DNA of 64,000 nt. It comes from Paraburkholderia sp. BCC1886. GTDB taxonomy: Bacteria; Pseudomonadota; Gammaproteobacteria; Burkholderiales; Burkholderiaceae. The position numbers were made by a program, and so were the translations under genes. Of this stretch, positions 16,942-26,244 are shown in pieces (the first letter of the stretch is position 1; each line of letters begins with the position of its first letter). The DNA is taken from positions 248,001 through 312,000 of the forward strand of contig NZ_CAAJGK010000074.1 of NCBI RefSeq assembly GCF_900996245.1, written 5' to 3'. The notes below the pieces were generated by a model. That model saw only the letters and a list, made by a program, of their open reading frames with translations. It did no database searches and was not told where the DNA came from.

Positions 16942-17844
16942 TCAGTGTTTGCGCGCAACCGCGGGAGCGTCCGGCGCGGCGCCGCCGGTCGGGCTGCGCA
17001 TGAAGCGGAAGAACTCGCTGCCAGGATCGACCACGATGACGTCGCCCGGCTTGAACGTGTTCCGGTAGGCCTGCATGCTTTCGTAGAACTGGTAGAACTG
17101 CGGGTCGGCGTTGTACGCATCGGCGGCGATTTCCGCCGACTTCGCATCGGCCTCGCCCTTGATGGTCTGCGCCTGACGATAGCCGTCGGCAAGAATCGCC
17201 TGCTGCTGGCCGAGCGCATCGGCCTTGATCCTGTCGGCTTCGGCGGTGCCTTTAGCGCGTTCGTCGGCGGCAACCTGCTGGCGCTCGGCGATCATCCGCT
17301 TGTACACCGTGTCGGCCATCGACGCCGGGAAATCCAGCCGCGTCAGCTGCAGGTCCACGATAGACACGCCCAGCGAAGCCGCGGCCTGGTTCATCGTGAC
17401 GCGCGCTTCGTCGGCGACGGCCTGCTGCTTCGCGAGCGCATCGGCGAGCGTCAGCTTGCCGAACGCGTCGCCGAGTGCGCTGCGCGACAGCAGCGCGAGA
17501 CGTTCGGGCAAACTCTGCACGTCGCCCCTGGTTTGCGCCAGCAGTTTCAGCGGATCGGTCACGCGGTATTTGACGACCGGATTGGCCAGCACGTCGATTT
17601 TGTCGGACGTGACGTAACGGTCTTCGTCCGGCGCGTCGAGCGACTGGATGCGGCTGTCGACCAGCGTGAGGGTTTGCAGCGGTGGCGGCAGTTTGACGTG
17701 CAGGCCGGGACTCAGCACCGTCGGCGCGGTGTCGCCGCGCGACGACAGCACGGCCAGATGCCGCTGGTCGACGACGAATACCGTCGACGCCGCAGCGAAC
17801 AGCACGATAACGACGGCGACGACGAGCGCAATGATCTTGTTCAT
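16942..17844 (-). CDS. hflC: FtsH protease modulator HflC
   Basis: 300 residues. One N-terminal membrane anchor (residues 5-25) is followed by a band 7/SPFH domain with VDQRHLAVL and a long coiled-coil (AERQQVAADERAKGTAEAD). HflC forms a complex with HflK around the FtsH protease and limits its access to membrane substrates. It starts 12 bp after the hflK stop. The C-terminus includes VIVVDPGSEFFRF, typical of HflC. Confidence 0.97.
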   Translation of the reverse strand: MNKIIALVVAVVIVLFAAASTVFVVDQRHLAVLSSRGDTAPTVLSPGLHVKLPPPLQTLTLVDSRIQSLDAPDEDRYVTSDKIDVLANPVVKYRVTDPLKLLAQTRGDVQSLPERLALLSRSALGDAFGKLTLADALAKQQAVADEARVTMNQAAASLGVSIVDLQLTRLDFPASMADTVYKRMIAERQQVAADERAKGTAEADRIKADALGQQQAILADGYRQAQTIKGEADAKSAEIAADAYNADPQFYQFYESMQAYRNTFKPGDVIVVDPGSEFFRFMRSPTGGAAPDAPAVARKH

Positions 17845-17856
17845 GATGTGCGCTCC

Positions 17857-19302
17857 TTATTGAACGTCGTCTTCACGCATACGGCTGCGGAAGGCATCGC
17901 GGGAACGCAGCGCGTCGCTGCTGGCGGCCGCCTGGCTGGCGGGTGAAGCGGTGGCCGGCGCGGAGGCGAGCGGCGCGGGCGCGTTGGCCGTGTTGGCCGT
18001 GTTGGCCGCGCCTGCCGATTGCGGGTCGGGCGAAATCGTGGCTGGAGGCGTCGTGGCGCTAGACGTCGATGCACCCGAGGCGCCCGACGCACTCGCGGCG
18101 GACGAAGCACCCGAAGCTGCCGAAGCGGCATCGGCCACGCGCTGACGCGTCTGTTCGACCAGCTTGTCGAGCGGCAGATACAGCACGTTGTTGCCGTTCT
18201 TGCTGTCCACAAACACCTTGGTCGTATTCGAATAGATCTGCTGCATGGTTTCCAGATACATGCGCTCGCGGATCACAGCAGGCGCCTTTGCGTACTGCGC
18301 GTAGACCTGCTTGAAGCGATCGGCGTCGCCTTGCGCCTGCGCGACGGTCTTGTCGCTATAGGTCTTTGCTGCGTCGATCTGACGCGCCACGTCGGCCTGC
18401 GCGCGCGGCAGCAGATCCGCCGCATACGCCTGCGCGTCGTGTTTCGCGCGCTCGTTTTCCTGACGGACTTTGGCGGCGTCGTCGAAGGCTGCCTGCACCT
18501 GAGCCGGCACCTGCACGCTTTCGATCGTCACGCCCGTGACGGCAAGACCGGATTGATACTGATCGAGCGATTGCTGGATCGACGTGATGAGTTGCTGGCG
18601 AATCGCTTCGCGATCCTCATAGAGCACGTCGTTCGCGCTCTGCGTACCGACGATGCCGCGCACCGCCGCCTGCGCGGCCTGCGCAACGCTCTGGTCGGGG
18701 TCGACGGTATGGAACAGATAGTCGGTCGGCTGCTTCACCTGGTACTGCACGGCGAAACGGACGTCGACGATGTCGGCGTCGTGCGTGAGCATCGACGCGT
18801 CCTTGACGTTGGCGAGACGCACCACGTTGTTGCGGCCCACTTCGATCTGACGGATCTGACCGACGTTGACGAGCTCGTGCGCTTCGAACGGATACGGCAG
18901 ACGCCAGTGCACACCCTGACCCGCGGTGTAACGATACTGGCCGAATTGCATGACGACCGCGGCCTGACCATCCTGCACGACGAACACACCACTGCCGAGA
19001 TAGATGGCGACCAGCACGCCGATGACGATACCCACACCGATACGCGCGCCGCGCCCGTTGTCGGGACGGCCGCCGCTCGTGCCGCCACCGCCCTTGCGGC
19101 CGACCAGCCGGCTCAAACGACGATTGAAGTCGCGCCACATCTCGTCGAGATCGGGCGGACCTTCGCCTTCTTTGGGAGGACGTTTGGGCTCGTTGGGCCG
19201 TTGCCGGTCGCCATTGCCGTCGCCCCGGCCCCAACGCGGATCGTTCAGTGAAAGCATGGCGCGCATGCGCAGCCAGATACTCCGCTCGTTGTAATCGTTC
19301 AC
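17857..19302 (-). CDS. hflK: FtsH protease activity modulator HflK
   Basis: 481 residues, the HflC partner. The N-terminal cytoplasmic part is Gly/Arg/Pro-rich and includes MLSLNDPRWGRG; a transmembrane segment follows at about residues 90-110, then the SPFH domain with VQDGQAAVVMQFG. The last ~85 residues are Ala/Ser/Thr-rich and low in complexity; one part comes from three 9-bp GTGTTGGCC-type repeats near 17980-18010. The start is a GTG. The tail is longer than in E. coli HflK and probably disordered. Confidence 0.96.
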   Translation of the reverse strand: MNDYNERSIWLRMRAMLSLNDPRWGRGDGNGDRQRPNEPKRPPKEGEGPPDLDEMWRDFNRRLSRLVGRKGGGGTSGGRPDNGRGARIGVGIVIGVLVAIYLGSGVFVVQDGQAAVVMQFGQYRYTAGQGVHWRLPYPFEAHELVNVGQIRQIEVGRNNVVRLANVKDASMLTHDADIVDVRFAVQYQVKQPTDYLFHTVDPDQSVAQAAQAAVRGIVGTQSANDVLYEDREAIRQQLITSIQQSLDQYQSGLAVTGVTIESVQVPAQVQAAFDDAAKVRQENERAKHDAQAYAADLLPRAQADVARQIDAAKTYSDKTVAQAQGDADRFKQVYAQYAKAPAVIRERMYLETMQQIYSNTTKVFVDSKNGNNVLYLPLDKLVEQTRQRVADAASAASGASSAASASGASGASTSSATTPPATISPDPQSAGAANTANTANAPAPLASAPATASPASQAAASSDALRSRDAFRSRMREDDVQ

Positions 19303-19351
19303 CTGTGTTCGTTCACCAGAGTAGACAGCGGGTCAGTGCAATGGGAGCGGG

Positions 19352-20695
19352 TCAATGCCCGGGTTCTGTGACCTTGTGGTCGTCGTGCGGTGCCGCCGAC
19401 CGGTCTTCTTCCAGGTCCTGCTCCAGGCTTTCTTCCGGGTCTTGCCCGAGGTGTTCCTCGCGGGCATCTTCCAGCGGATCGACCTGGGGATCGGAATCCG
19501 CATCGGACCCAGACCCGGAACCAGACCCGGAACCGGACTCGAACCCGGACACGGGATCGGACTCGAACCTGGGATCGGACTCGAAATCGGAAAGAGGTTC
19601 GGCAGTAGCGATTTCAGCGATGGCTGCGCGCAATGTGTCCAGCCCTTGTCCCGTGCGCGCGCTCAAAAAGACGCGCGAAATATTACCATACTCATCCCGC
19701 TCGACCGCCTCACCCCGAGCCGCCAACTCAGGCACCGCGTCGATCTTGTTGAACACCAGCACCTGCCGTATGTTGTCCGCGCCGATGGCGTGCAACACCT
19801 CGTTCACCTGATCGATCTGATCGAGACGCACGGCGCTCGACGCGTCGACCACGTGCAGCAGCAGATCGGCGTGAATGGTTTCTTCGAGCGTGGCACGGAA
19901 GGCCGCGACCAGTTGGTGAGGCAGCTCGCGGATAAACCCGACCGTATCGGACACGACCACCTGCCCTGCTTCGTCGCCGAGATAGACGCGTCGCGAAGTG
20001 GTGTCGAGCGTGGCGAACAGTTGGTCCGCGGCATAGGCCTGCGCTTTGGTCAGTGCGTTGAACAGCGTCGATTTGCCCGCGTTCGTATAGCCGACGAGCG
20101 ACACCGACATGGTCTGATTGCGCGAGCGTTGACGACGCTGCGTGCCATGCTGACGCCGCAATTTGTCGAGCCGGATCTTGAGCGCCTTGATGCGCTCGCC
20201 GATCAGGCGACGGTCGGTTTCAAGCTGCGTTTCACCCGGGCCGCGCAAACCGATACCGCCTTTTTGCCGCTCGAGGTGAGTCCATGCGCGGATAAGTCGC
20301 GTGGACAGATACTGCAGTTGCGCAAGTTCGACCTGCAGCTTGCCTTCATGGCTGCGGGCGCGTTGCGCAAAAATATCGAGGATGAGGCTGGTGCGATCGA
20401 TCACGCGGCGGTTAAGCGCCTGCTCCAGATTGCGCTGCTGCGCAGGTGCCAGAGCGTGATTGAAAATGACGAGTTCGATGTCGTTCGCCTCGCATGCGAG
20501 ACGTAGCTCTTCGGCTTTACCGCTGCCGACGAACATCTTCGCGTCCGGACTGGAACGACGCCCGGTGAGGGTGACTATGGGATTCGCGCCCGCGCTTTGC
20601 GCGAGCAGACTGAGTTCTTCGAGACTGGCTTCGAAATCGATCTTACCGAAGTCGATGCCGACAAGCGCTGCATTGATCAAATTGGAGGGTATCAA
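19352..20695 (-). CDS. hflX: Ribosome-associated GTPase HflX with an acidic repeat tail
   Basis: 447 residues. HflX splits stalled ribosomes and binds the 50S subunit. The N-terminal HflX domain contains TGRRSSPDAKMFVGSGKA; the coiled-coil linker has GGIGLRGPGETQLETDRR; the G domain has G1 GYTNAGKST, G3 DTVGF and G4 NKID. After about residue 370 comes a ~75-residue tail of Ser, Gly, Asp and Glu encoded by short DNA repeats. The start is a TTG at 20695 with no strong ribosome site, so the N-terminus is uncertain by a few residues. 56 bp downstream of hfq. Confidence 0.95.
   Translation of the reverse strand: MIPSNLINAALVGIDFGKIDFEASLEELSLLAQSAGANPIVTLTGRRSSPDAKMFVGSGKAEELRLACEANDIELVIFNHALAPAQQRNLEQALNRRVIDRTSLILDIFAQRARSHEGKLQVELAQLQYLSTRLIRAWTHLERQKGGIGLRGPGETQLETDRRLIGERIKALKIRLDKLRRQHGTQRRQRSRNQTMSVSLVGYTNAGKSTLFNALTKAQAYAADQLFATLDTTSRRVYLGDEAGQVVVSDTVGFIRELPHQLVAAFRATLEETIHADLLLHVVDASSAVRLDQIDQVNEVLHAIGADNIRQVLVFNKIDAVPELAARGEAVERDEYGNISRVFLSARTGQGLDTLRAAIAEIATAEPLSDFESDPRFESDPVSGFESGSGSGSGSGSDADSDPQVDPLEDAREEHLGQDPEESLEQDLEEDRSAAPHDDHKVTEPGH
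19485..19600 (-). repeat. Minisatellite in the 3' part of hflX
   Basis: Overlapping short repeats: CAGACCCGGAAC occurs twice in tandem near 19508-19533, and GGGATCGGACTCGAA twice near 19552-19585, within a stretch of related 6- to 12-bp units. They encode SGSGSG and FESDP-type runs of the HflX tail. Confidence 0.75.
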
Positions 20696-20751
20696 AATAA
20701 GGCGGCCGGAGTAATCGCCAACGGGCGACGATTTGCCGGCCGCGACAGGGG

Positions 20752-20988
20752 TTAGGACTGTTCGGAATCCGGGTGGAAATTCACTGGACGGGCCGGCACG
20801 ACCGTTGAAATGGCGTGCTTGTAGACCATCTGGGTGACCGTATTCCGGAGCAACACGACGTACTGGTCGAACGATTCGATGTTCCCTTGAAGCTTGATGC
20901 CGTTGACCAGGTAGATCGACACCGGCACATGCTCTTTACGCAGTGCGTTCAAAAACGGGTCTTGTAACAATTGCCCTTTGTTGCTCAT
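20752..20988 (-). CDS. hfq: RNA chaperone Hfq
   Basis: A 78-residue Sm-like hexameric protein that pairs small RNAs with mRNAs. Both Sm motifs are present: the N-terminal helix LLQDPFLNALRK, Sm1 with FDQYVVLL, and Sm2 with YKHAISTVVP. The short C-terminus (about ten residues after the core) is much shorter than in E. coli. A GGAG precedes the ATG. A possible -10 (TATAGT, minus strand, 21068-21063) lies upstream but without a good -35. Confidence 0.99.
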   Translation of the reverse strand: MSNKGQLLQDPFLNALRKEHVPVSIYLVNGIKLQGNIESFDQYVVLLRNTVTQMVYKHAISTVVPARPVNFHPDSEQS

Positions 20989-21131
20989 AGCAAACTCCGT
21001 ATTTTTTTTGCAGGTTGACTGAATTGACGACGAAGAAAAAGAAATCCGCCATCAACCGCTACACTATAGCCGATTTTCATTTTTGGGCGAGGGCCGGGGC
21101 ATGGCACCCAAACCCAGCATCCACGCGGGTT

Positions 21132-22469
21132 TCAGCCTTTATCCGCGTAAGGGTTCGTCGACGATCTGAACTCTATGCGCAATGGAGTCCCGATCAGCTT
21201 GAAAGTTTCCCTGAAGCGGTTTTCGAGGTAGCGTTTGTACGTTTCGGTGATCGCGTCGAGCGCGTTACCGTGAATCACGATGATCGGCGGGTTCTGTCCA
21301 CCCTGGTGCGCATAGCGCAATTTCGGACGTACCGGACCACGTCGACGCGGTTGCTGGAACTCGACCGCATCGATCAGTGCACGTGTGAGTTTGGGCGTCG
21401 GCAACTTCGCCATCGCAGCCGCGTAAGCGTCGTCGACCGAGCGCATCAACGGACCAATTCCGGTTTTTTCCGCAGCGGAAATGAAGTGGAACTTGGCGAA
21501 GTCGAGAAATTTTAGTTTGCGCTCGAGGTCCGCTTTCGTGCGCTCGCGCACATGCGGGTCGAGACCGTCCCATTTGTTCACGCCAACAACTAGTGCACGT
21601 CCCTGCTCCACCACGAAGCCGGCGATATGCGCGTCCTGCTCCGAAATATCCTGACGTGCGTCGAGCAGCAGGATCACCACGTTCGCATCGGAAATCGACT
21701 GCAGCGTTTTGACCACCGAGAATTTCTCGATCGCTTCGAACACCTTGCCGCGCCGACGCAAACCGGCAGTGTCGATCAGCGTGTACGGCTTGCCTTGACG
21801 CTCGAAGTCGACGTAGATCGAATCGCGCGTGGTGCCCGGCATGTCGAACGCGATCACGCGCTCTTCGCCGACCAGCGCATTGATCAGCGTCGACTTGCCG
21901 ACGTTCGGGCGACCGACGATGGCGATCTTGACGCCGCGCGCCGCTTTTTCGTCGTCGGCCTCTTCCGGCTGACCGGCATAGGCGACGCCGAGCGCCTCGT
22001 TGATCATTTCGGTGACGCCGTCGCCGTGCGCCGCGGAAATTGCACGCGGGTCGCCGAGTCCGAGTTCGTAGAAGTCGGCGGCGACCATGCTGTACTTCAT
22101 GCCCTCCGCCTTGTTGACCACGAGGAAGATCGGCCGGCCGACCTTGCGCAGATAATCGGCGATCGTCTTGTCTTGTGGCGCCAGTCCGTTGCGACCGTCG
22201 ACGATGAACACGACGACGTCCGACTCTTCGACCGCCTGGCGCGTTTGACGCGCCATCTCGTGCAGGATGCCGTCTTTCGCGACCGGCTCGAAGCCGCCGG
22301 TATCGACGACCAGATACGGGCGCTCACCGGCGCGGCCTTCGCCGTAGTGACGATCGCGGGTGAGACCGGGCAAGTCGGCAACCAGCGCATCGCGCGTACG
22401 CGTGAGCCGGTTGAATAGCGTGGATTTCCCCACATTGGGGCGCCCAACCAGGGCAATAACGGGTTTCAT
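21132..22469 (-). CDS. der: Ribosome biogenesis GTPase Der (EngA)
   Basis: 445 residues with the diagnostic pair of tandem GTPase domains: GRPNVGKST occurs at residue ~8 and again near residue 190. Each domain also has a G4 motif (NKAEG and NKWDG). The C-terminal KH-like domain ends the protein. Der is needed for 50S maturation. The 498-bp gap upstream is unusually long for this conserved cluster. Confidence 0.98.
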   Translation of the reverse strand: MKPVIALVGRPNVGKSTLFNRLTRTRDALVADLPGLTRDRHYGEGRAGERPYLVVDTGGFEPVAKDGILHEMARQTRQAVEESDVVVFIVDGRNGLAPQDKTIADYLRKVGRPIFLVVNKAEGMKYSMVAADFYELGLGDPRAISAAHGDGVTEMINEALGVAYAGQPEEADDEKAARGVKIAIVGRPNVGKSTLINALVGEERVIAFDMPGTTRDSIYVDFERQGKPYTLIDTAGLRRRGKVFEAIEKFSVVKTLQSISDANVVILLLDARQDISEQDAHIAGFVVEQGRALVVGVNKWDGLDPHVRERTKADLERKLKFLDFAKFHFISAAEKTGIGPLMRSVDDAYAAAMAKLPTPKLTRALIDAVEFQQPRRRGPVRPKLRYAHQGGQNPPIIVIHGNALDAITETYKRYLENRFRETFKLIGTPLRIEFRSSTNPYADKG

Positions 22470-22967
22470 CAGATGTTGTTCACGGTGAAACGCGGGATCG
22501 ACGATCGACCGCCGCGTAGCGACGCCATGCGGCCGCTACACGGCAGCGTTTGACGCAAATTATCACGAATTCGGCCGGCCCCGGACGCGCTGTCGATATG
22601 CGCACCCGGGCGGACGGGGGTTTGGCTGATAGGACGGCGCTTCAGGGCCGCCGGCAACGAAGTATGCTGCCAGGCGACGCACGCGCCCGTTCGAACAAGG
22701 CTCTCTGCATTAGCGACGCGAAAAGCGCCGCAGCTAGCGATGCAGGCGACGCCGAAGGTGGCGCAGCAAGCGCCACCGCTGGGCCACATGCTGGCCCACG
22801 CGGGACCACGCTGGACCACATGATGAGGCCGTTTTCCCGACCTGCCGGACCAGCCAGTCCGGCGGAGCTTTTTTACTTATCCTCCAGTCCTACAGAAACG
22901 CGCATGGCCGGCGAAGCCGGCCTGCGCGCCCGACGGTCATCCAGCGACCGTCAAACAACTCTCACAT
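22470..22967. other. Long der-bamB intergenic region with repeats and hairpins; no supported gene
   Basis: 498 bp without a convincing gene. It holds four imperfect tandem repeats of 10-12 bp (CTGGGCCACATG, CTGGCCCACG, CGGGACCACG, CTGGACCACATG) at 22779-22822; a hairpin GCCGGAC/GTCCGGC at about 22845-22862 with six T shortly after on the plus strand; a larger hairpin around GGCCGGC-GAA-GCCGGCC at 22900-22927; and GACGGTC/GACCGTC at 22932-22952. A 116-codon minus-strand frame starting with GTG at 22819 overlaps the der start but has atypical composition. A GATAAT on the minus strand (complement at 22559-22564) may belong to a der promoter. Confidence 0.6.
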
Positions 22968-24113
22968 TCAGCGCGGACGATAACCGTACAGGTCGCCGTC
23001 ACGCGTTTGTACGACCAGCGTCTCGCCGGCCAGCACCGGCGCCGCGCTGATCGCGCTGCCGTCGGTCTTCACGCGTGCCACCAGGGTACCGTCGTCGCGC
23101 GACAGGAAGTGCACATAGCCCTGATAGTCGCCGAACACAGCGGCGTGACCCAATAGATAGGGGACGCCGAGTTCGCGGTTCTTGAGCTTGTCGTTCTTCC
23201 ACAGCGGTGCGCCGCTGTTCTCGTCGAACGCCGAGACCACCGACCAGTCATCTGCTGCCACGACCACCCGGTCGTCCTGCGCGAGACCGCTTGCGCTCGA
23301 GAACGCCTGTTCCCACAGCGCGCGACCCGAGTTCGCGTCGAAGCAGCCAATTTGTCCCTGGAACGTCACCGCGCAGGTTTCCGAGCCGACCAGCGTGGGC
23401 GGACCAGTCACGTCGTTGATGCGCTCCACTTCCGTCACGCCTTTCGGATACGACACCGGCGTTTGCCAGTAGCTATCGCCCGTTTGCAGATTGATGGCAG
23501 AGAATGCGCCGCCCGGAAAACCGGCCAGCACGGCGGCATCGCCGGCGAACGTCATGCCCGAGGACACACGCAGATTCAGCGGCACTGCGCGGTTACGATA
23601 GTTCCACTTCTGCTCGCCGGTTTGCGCGTTGAACGCCACGATCTGACCGTCGACCGTGCGCACCACCACCAGACCGTTGCCGACCAGCGGCGGCGAGATG
23701 ATTTCGCCCGGCGCCTTGGCGGTCCACAACTGCTTGCCGTCCGCGCCGAGCACGTACACATCGCCCTTCAGGCCGCCGACCGCCGCCAGCGTACCGTCGC
23801 TGCCGACACCCGCCGACAGGTCGTCGTGCAGCTTGACGCGCCAGATGTCCTTACCGGTTTGCGCATCGATCTTCGCCACCGAGCCGTTCGCGCCCGCGGC
23901 GTAGATGGCATCGCCCACGGCCACCGGCGAGAACAGATAGCGACCTGCCTTGCCCACGCTCGACTTCCAGGCCTGCTGAACATCGAGTACGGGTTTGAAC
24001 TCGGTGAGCGGCGTCGGCACGCGGCGGTCGTCTTTCGTGGATGAGCAAGCCGCCAGGGTGAGCACGGTCATCGCACAGGCAACGGGCACAGCGTAACGTT
24101 TCAGCAGATTCAT
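22968..24113 (-). CDS. bamB: Outer membrane assembly lipoprotein BamB
   Basis: About 381 residues, a lipoprotein of the Bam complex that inserts beta-barrel proteins. The signal peptide ends in lipobox LAAC; I prefer the ATG at 24113 (MNLLKRYAVP) to one at 24128, since it gives a normal-length signal, though neither has a clear ribosome site. The body is an eight-bladed beta-propeller with PQQ-like repeats, for example GSVAKIDAQTGKDIWR and GQIVAFNAQTGEQKW. Length and place after yfgM fit the family. Confidence 0.96.
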   Translation of the reverse strand: MNLLKRYAVPVACAMTVLTLAACSSTKDDRRVPTPLTEFKPVLDVQQAWKSSVGKAGRYLFSPVAVGDAIYAAGANGSVAKIDAQTGKDIWRVKLHDDLSAGVGSDGTLAAVGGLKGDVYVLGADGKQLWTAKAPGEIISPPLVGNGLVVVRTVDGQIVAFNAQTGEQKWNYRNRAVPLNLRVSSGMTFAGDAAVLAGFPGGAFSAINLQTGDSYWQTPVSYPKGVTEVERINDVTGPPTLVGSETCAVTFQGQIGCFDANSGRALWEQAFSSASGLAQDDRVVVAADDWSVVSAFDENSGAPLWKNDKLKNRELGVPYLLGHAAVFGDYQGYVHFLSRDDGTLVARVKTDGSAISAAPVLAGETLVVQTRDGDLYGYRPR

Positions 24114-24188
24114 CGGTGGACGCAGCATTCAGGAAATGGATTAAAAAAGAGCAGTTGGTCGTTGCAGGCGGCGCACTGCACGCGGCGT

Positions 24189-24818
24189 TCAGCCGCCCAG
24201 CGCGTCCAGCTTGAACTGGATCAACTGACGTGCCGAGCTATCGTCTTTCGACAGCGAATCGAGCGCGAGCTTGTAAGCCGTGCGCGCGTCGTCACGTTTG
24301 CCTTGTGCGGCGAGCAGGTCACCGCGGCCATTGGCCACGAGCCCCTTGAAAGCGTCCGACTGCGGTTCGGCGAGCAAGGCCAGACCCTGGTCATAAGCCT
24401 TGTCGTCGAGCAGCAGCGACGCCATGCGCAGCTTCGCGATCTGCTTGTACTCGTCGTCTTTTGCGTGATCGATGGTCCATTGCAACTGGGCCTTCGCCGC
24501 GGGTTCGTCACCTGCGGTATACAGCGCCTTGGCGGCGCCGAGCGCGCTCATCTGCGCATAGGCGGTGCTGCTGAACTTGTCTTCCATGTCGGTGGCGGCG
24601 CGCGTGATCTTCGCTTTATCGCCCGATGCCACCGCTTGCTGGACCTGATCGTACAGAACCGCGGCTTCCGCGGCCTGATGCCGCTGCCAGTAATTCCAGC
24701 CGTTCCAGCCGGCTGCGGCCACTAGCGCTATCAGCACGATCCACGTGGTCGAATTACCCCACTGCGTCCACCATGCCTTCAAACTTTCAATCGATTCTTG
24801 TTCGTCGTGGTAACTCAT
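24189..24818 (-). CDS. YfgM-family SecYEG-associated tetratricopeptide protein
   Basis: 209 residues. A cytoplasmic N-terminus (MSYHDEQESIESLKAWW) leads to a single membrane span (about residues 24-42) and a periplasmic TPR-like domain with a YDQVQQAV helix. YfgM in E. coli is an ancillary subunit of the SecYEG translocon that works with PpiD. It lies between hisS and bamB, as in many proteobacteria. Confidence 0.93.
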   Translation of the reverse strand: MSYHDEQESIESLKAWWTQWGNSTTWIVLIALVAAAGWNGWNYWQRHQAAEAAVLYDQVQQAVASGDKAKITRAATDMEDKFSSTAYAQMSALGAAKALYTAGDEPAAKAQLQWTIDHAKDDEYKQIAKLRMASLLLDDKAYDQGLALLAEPQSDAFKGLVANGRGDLLAAQGKRDDARTAYKLALDSLSKDDSSARQLIQFKLDALGG

Positions 24819-24884
24819 CGCCCGGCGATTTCCTCTTTCTTGATACGTGTGCGTGTCGAACCAGCAGGCTCGACGACATCGCGA

Positions 24885-26225
24885 TCAGTCGTCGCCATCT
24901 TCGGCGGTTGCAACCATCGCATTGATTAGAAATTCGGTCAAGTCTTCGGCGGGCACGTTTTGTTGCTCGCTTTTACCGCCGTTAGAATTGGTGTCGCGCA
25001 ATGCCTTGACGCCAACCGTGCCGTTGGCGATCTCGTCTTCGCCGAGCACCACCGCGAATGCGGCGCCGCTCGCGTCGGCACGTTTCATCTGCGACTTGAA
25101 GCTGGCCGTCTGGCCGTCGGCGCTGCAATGCAGGATGACGTCGAGACCCGTGTCACGCAGACGCTCGGCAATGATGAACGCCTGCTCGCGCGCGGCGTCG
25201 CCCTGATGGACGACATACACGTCGCAGCCTTCGTCTTCCGGCACGAGGTCGTCTTCTTTCAGCAGTTCGAGAATGCGCTCGACGCCCATCGCCCACCCAC
25301 ATGCGCCGGTCGGCTTGCCGCCGAGCTGTTCGATCAACGGATCGTAGCGACCGCCGGCCGCCACCGTTCCCTGTGCGCCGAGCTTGTCGGTCACCCACTC
25401 GAACACGGTCAGGTTGTAATAATCCAGACCGCGCACCAGACGCGGGTTGATCGTGAACGGAATGTTGTTCGCCTTCAGAATGCGCTGCAGACCTTCGAAG
25501 TGAGCACGCGATTCTTCGCCGAGAAAATCGATCAGCCTGGGGGCGTTCTGCGCGACTTCCTGCATGGCCGGATTTTTCGTGTCCAGCACGCGCAGCGGGT
25601 TCGTGTACAGACGCCGCTTTGCTTCTTCGTCGAGCACGTCCATGTGCTTTTCTAGGTAAGCGATCAGTTCGACCCGGTGCGCCGCGCGTTCGCTGGCGTG
25701 GCCGAGCGAGTTCAGTTCGAGCTTGATGCCGAACAGACCCAGGTCGTCCCACAAACGCTGGCACATCATGATGATTTCAGCGTCCGTGTCGGGACCGGCA
25801 AAACCCAGCGCTTCGACACCGACCTGATGAAACTGACGATACCGGCCGCGCTGCGGACGCTCGTGACGGAACATCGGGCCGATGTACCACAGGCGCTTCG
25901 GGCCGTCGTACAGCATGTTGTGTTCGATCGCGGCGCGCACGACAGCGGCCGTGTTTTCCGGTCGCATGGTCAGGTTTTCGCCGTTCAATGCGTCGGTGAA
26001 GCTGTACATCTCTTTTTCGACGATGTCGGTCACTTCGCCGATACCGCGCTTGAACAACTGCGTGTGTTCGACGATTGGAGTACGGACGTTTTGATATCCG
26101 TACGAACGCACCATCGACTTCACGGTCGCTTCAAAAAATTCCCACAGCCCGGCGTCCTGCGGAAGGATGTCGTTCATGCCCTTCACGCCGGACAACTTTT
26201 CGAGCTTTTTCTTCTGTTCGTTCAT
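24885..26225 (-). CDS. hisS: Histidyl-tRNA synthetase
   Basis: 446-residue class II synthetase charging tRNA-His. Motif 2 appears as FRHERPQRGRYRQFHQ, the histidine-specific segment as LVRGLDYYNLTVFEW, and motif 3 near GWAMGVERILELL. The C-terminal anticodon-binding domain is present (HCSADGQTASFKSQMKRA), which separates it from HisZ upstream of purA. It starts 19 bp after the ispG stop. Confidence 0.98.
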   Translation of the reverse strand: MNEQKKKLEKLSGVKGMNDILPQDAGLWEFFEATVKSMVRSYGYQNVRTPIVEHTQLFKRGIGEVTDIVEKEMYSFTDALNGENLTMRPENTAAVVRAAIEHNMLYDGPKRLWYIGPMFRHERPQRGRYRQFHQVGVEALGFAGPDTDAEIIMMCQRLWDDLGLFGIKLELNSLGHASERAAHRVELIAYLEKHMDVLDEEAKRRLYTNPLRVLDTKNPAMQEVAQNAPRLIDFLGEESRAHFEGLQRILKANNIPFTINPRLVRGLDYYNLTVFEWVTDKLGAQGTVAAGGRYDPLIEQLGGKPTGACGWAMGVERILELLKEDDLVPEDEGCDVYVVHQGDAAREQAFIIAERLRDTGLDVILHCSADGQTASFKSQMKRADASGAAFAVVLGEDEIANGTVGVKALRDTNSNGGKSEQQNVPAEDLTEFLINAMVATAEDGDD

Positions 26226-26244
26226 CTGTCTTGGTCGACGGTAT

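Noticed and set aside
22469..22819. 116-codon minus-strand frame ending at the der start
   Set aside because: Cys/Ser/Arg-rich mixed composition, GTG start without a ribosome site, and it contains repeats and a likely der promoter; kept only as part of the intergenic note.
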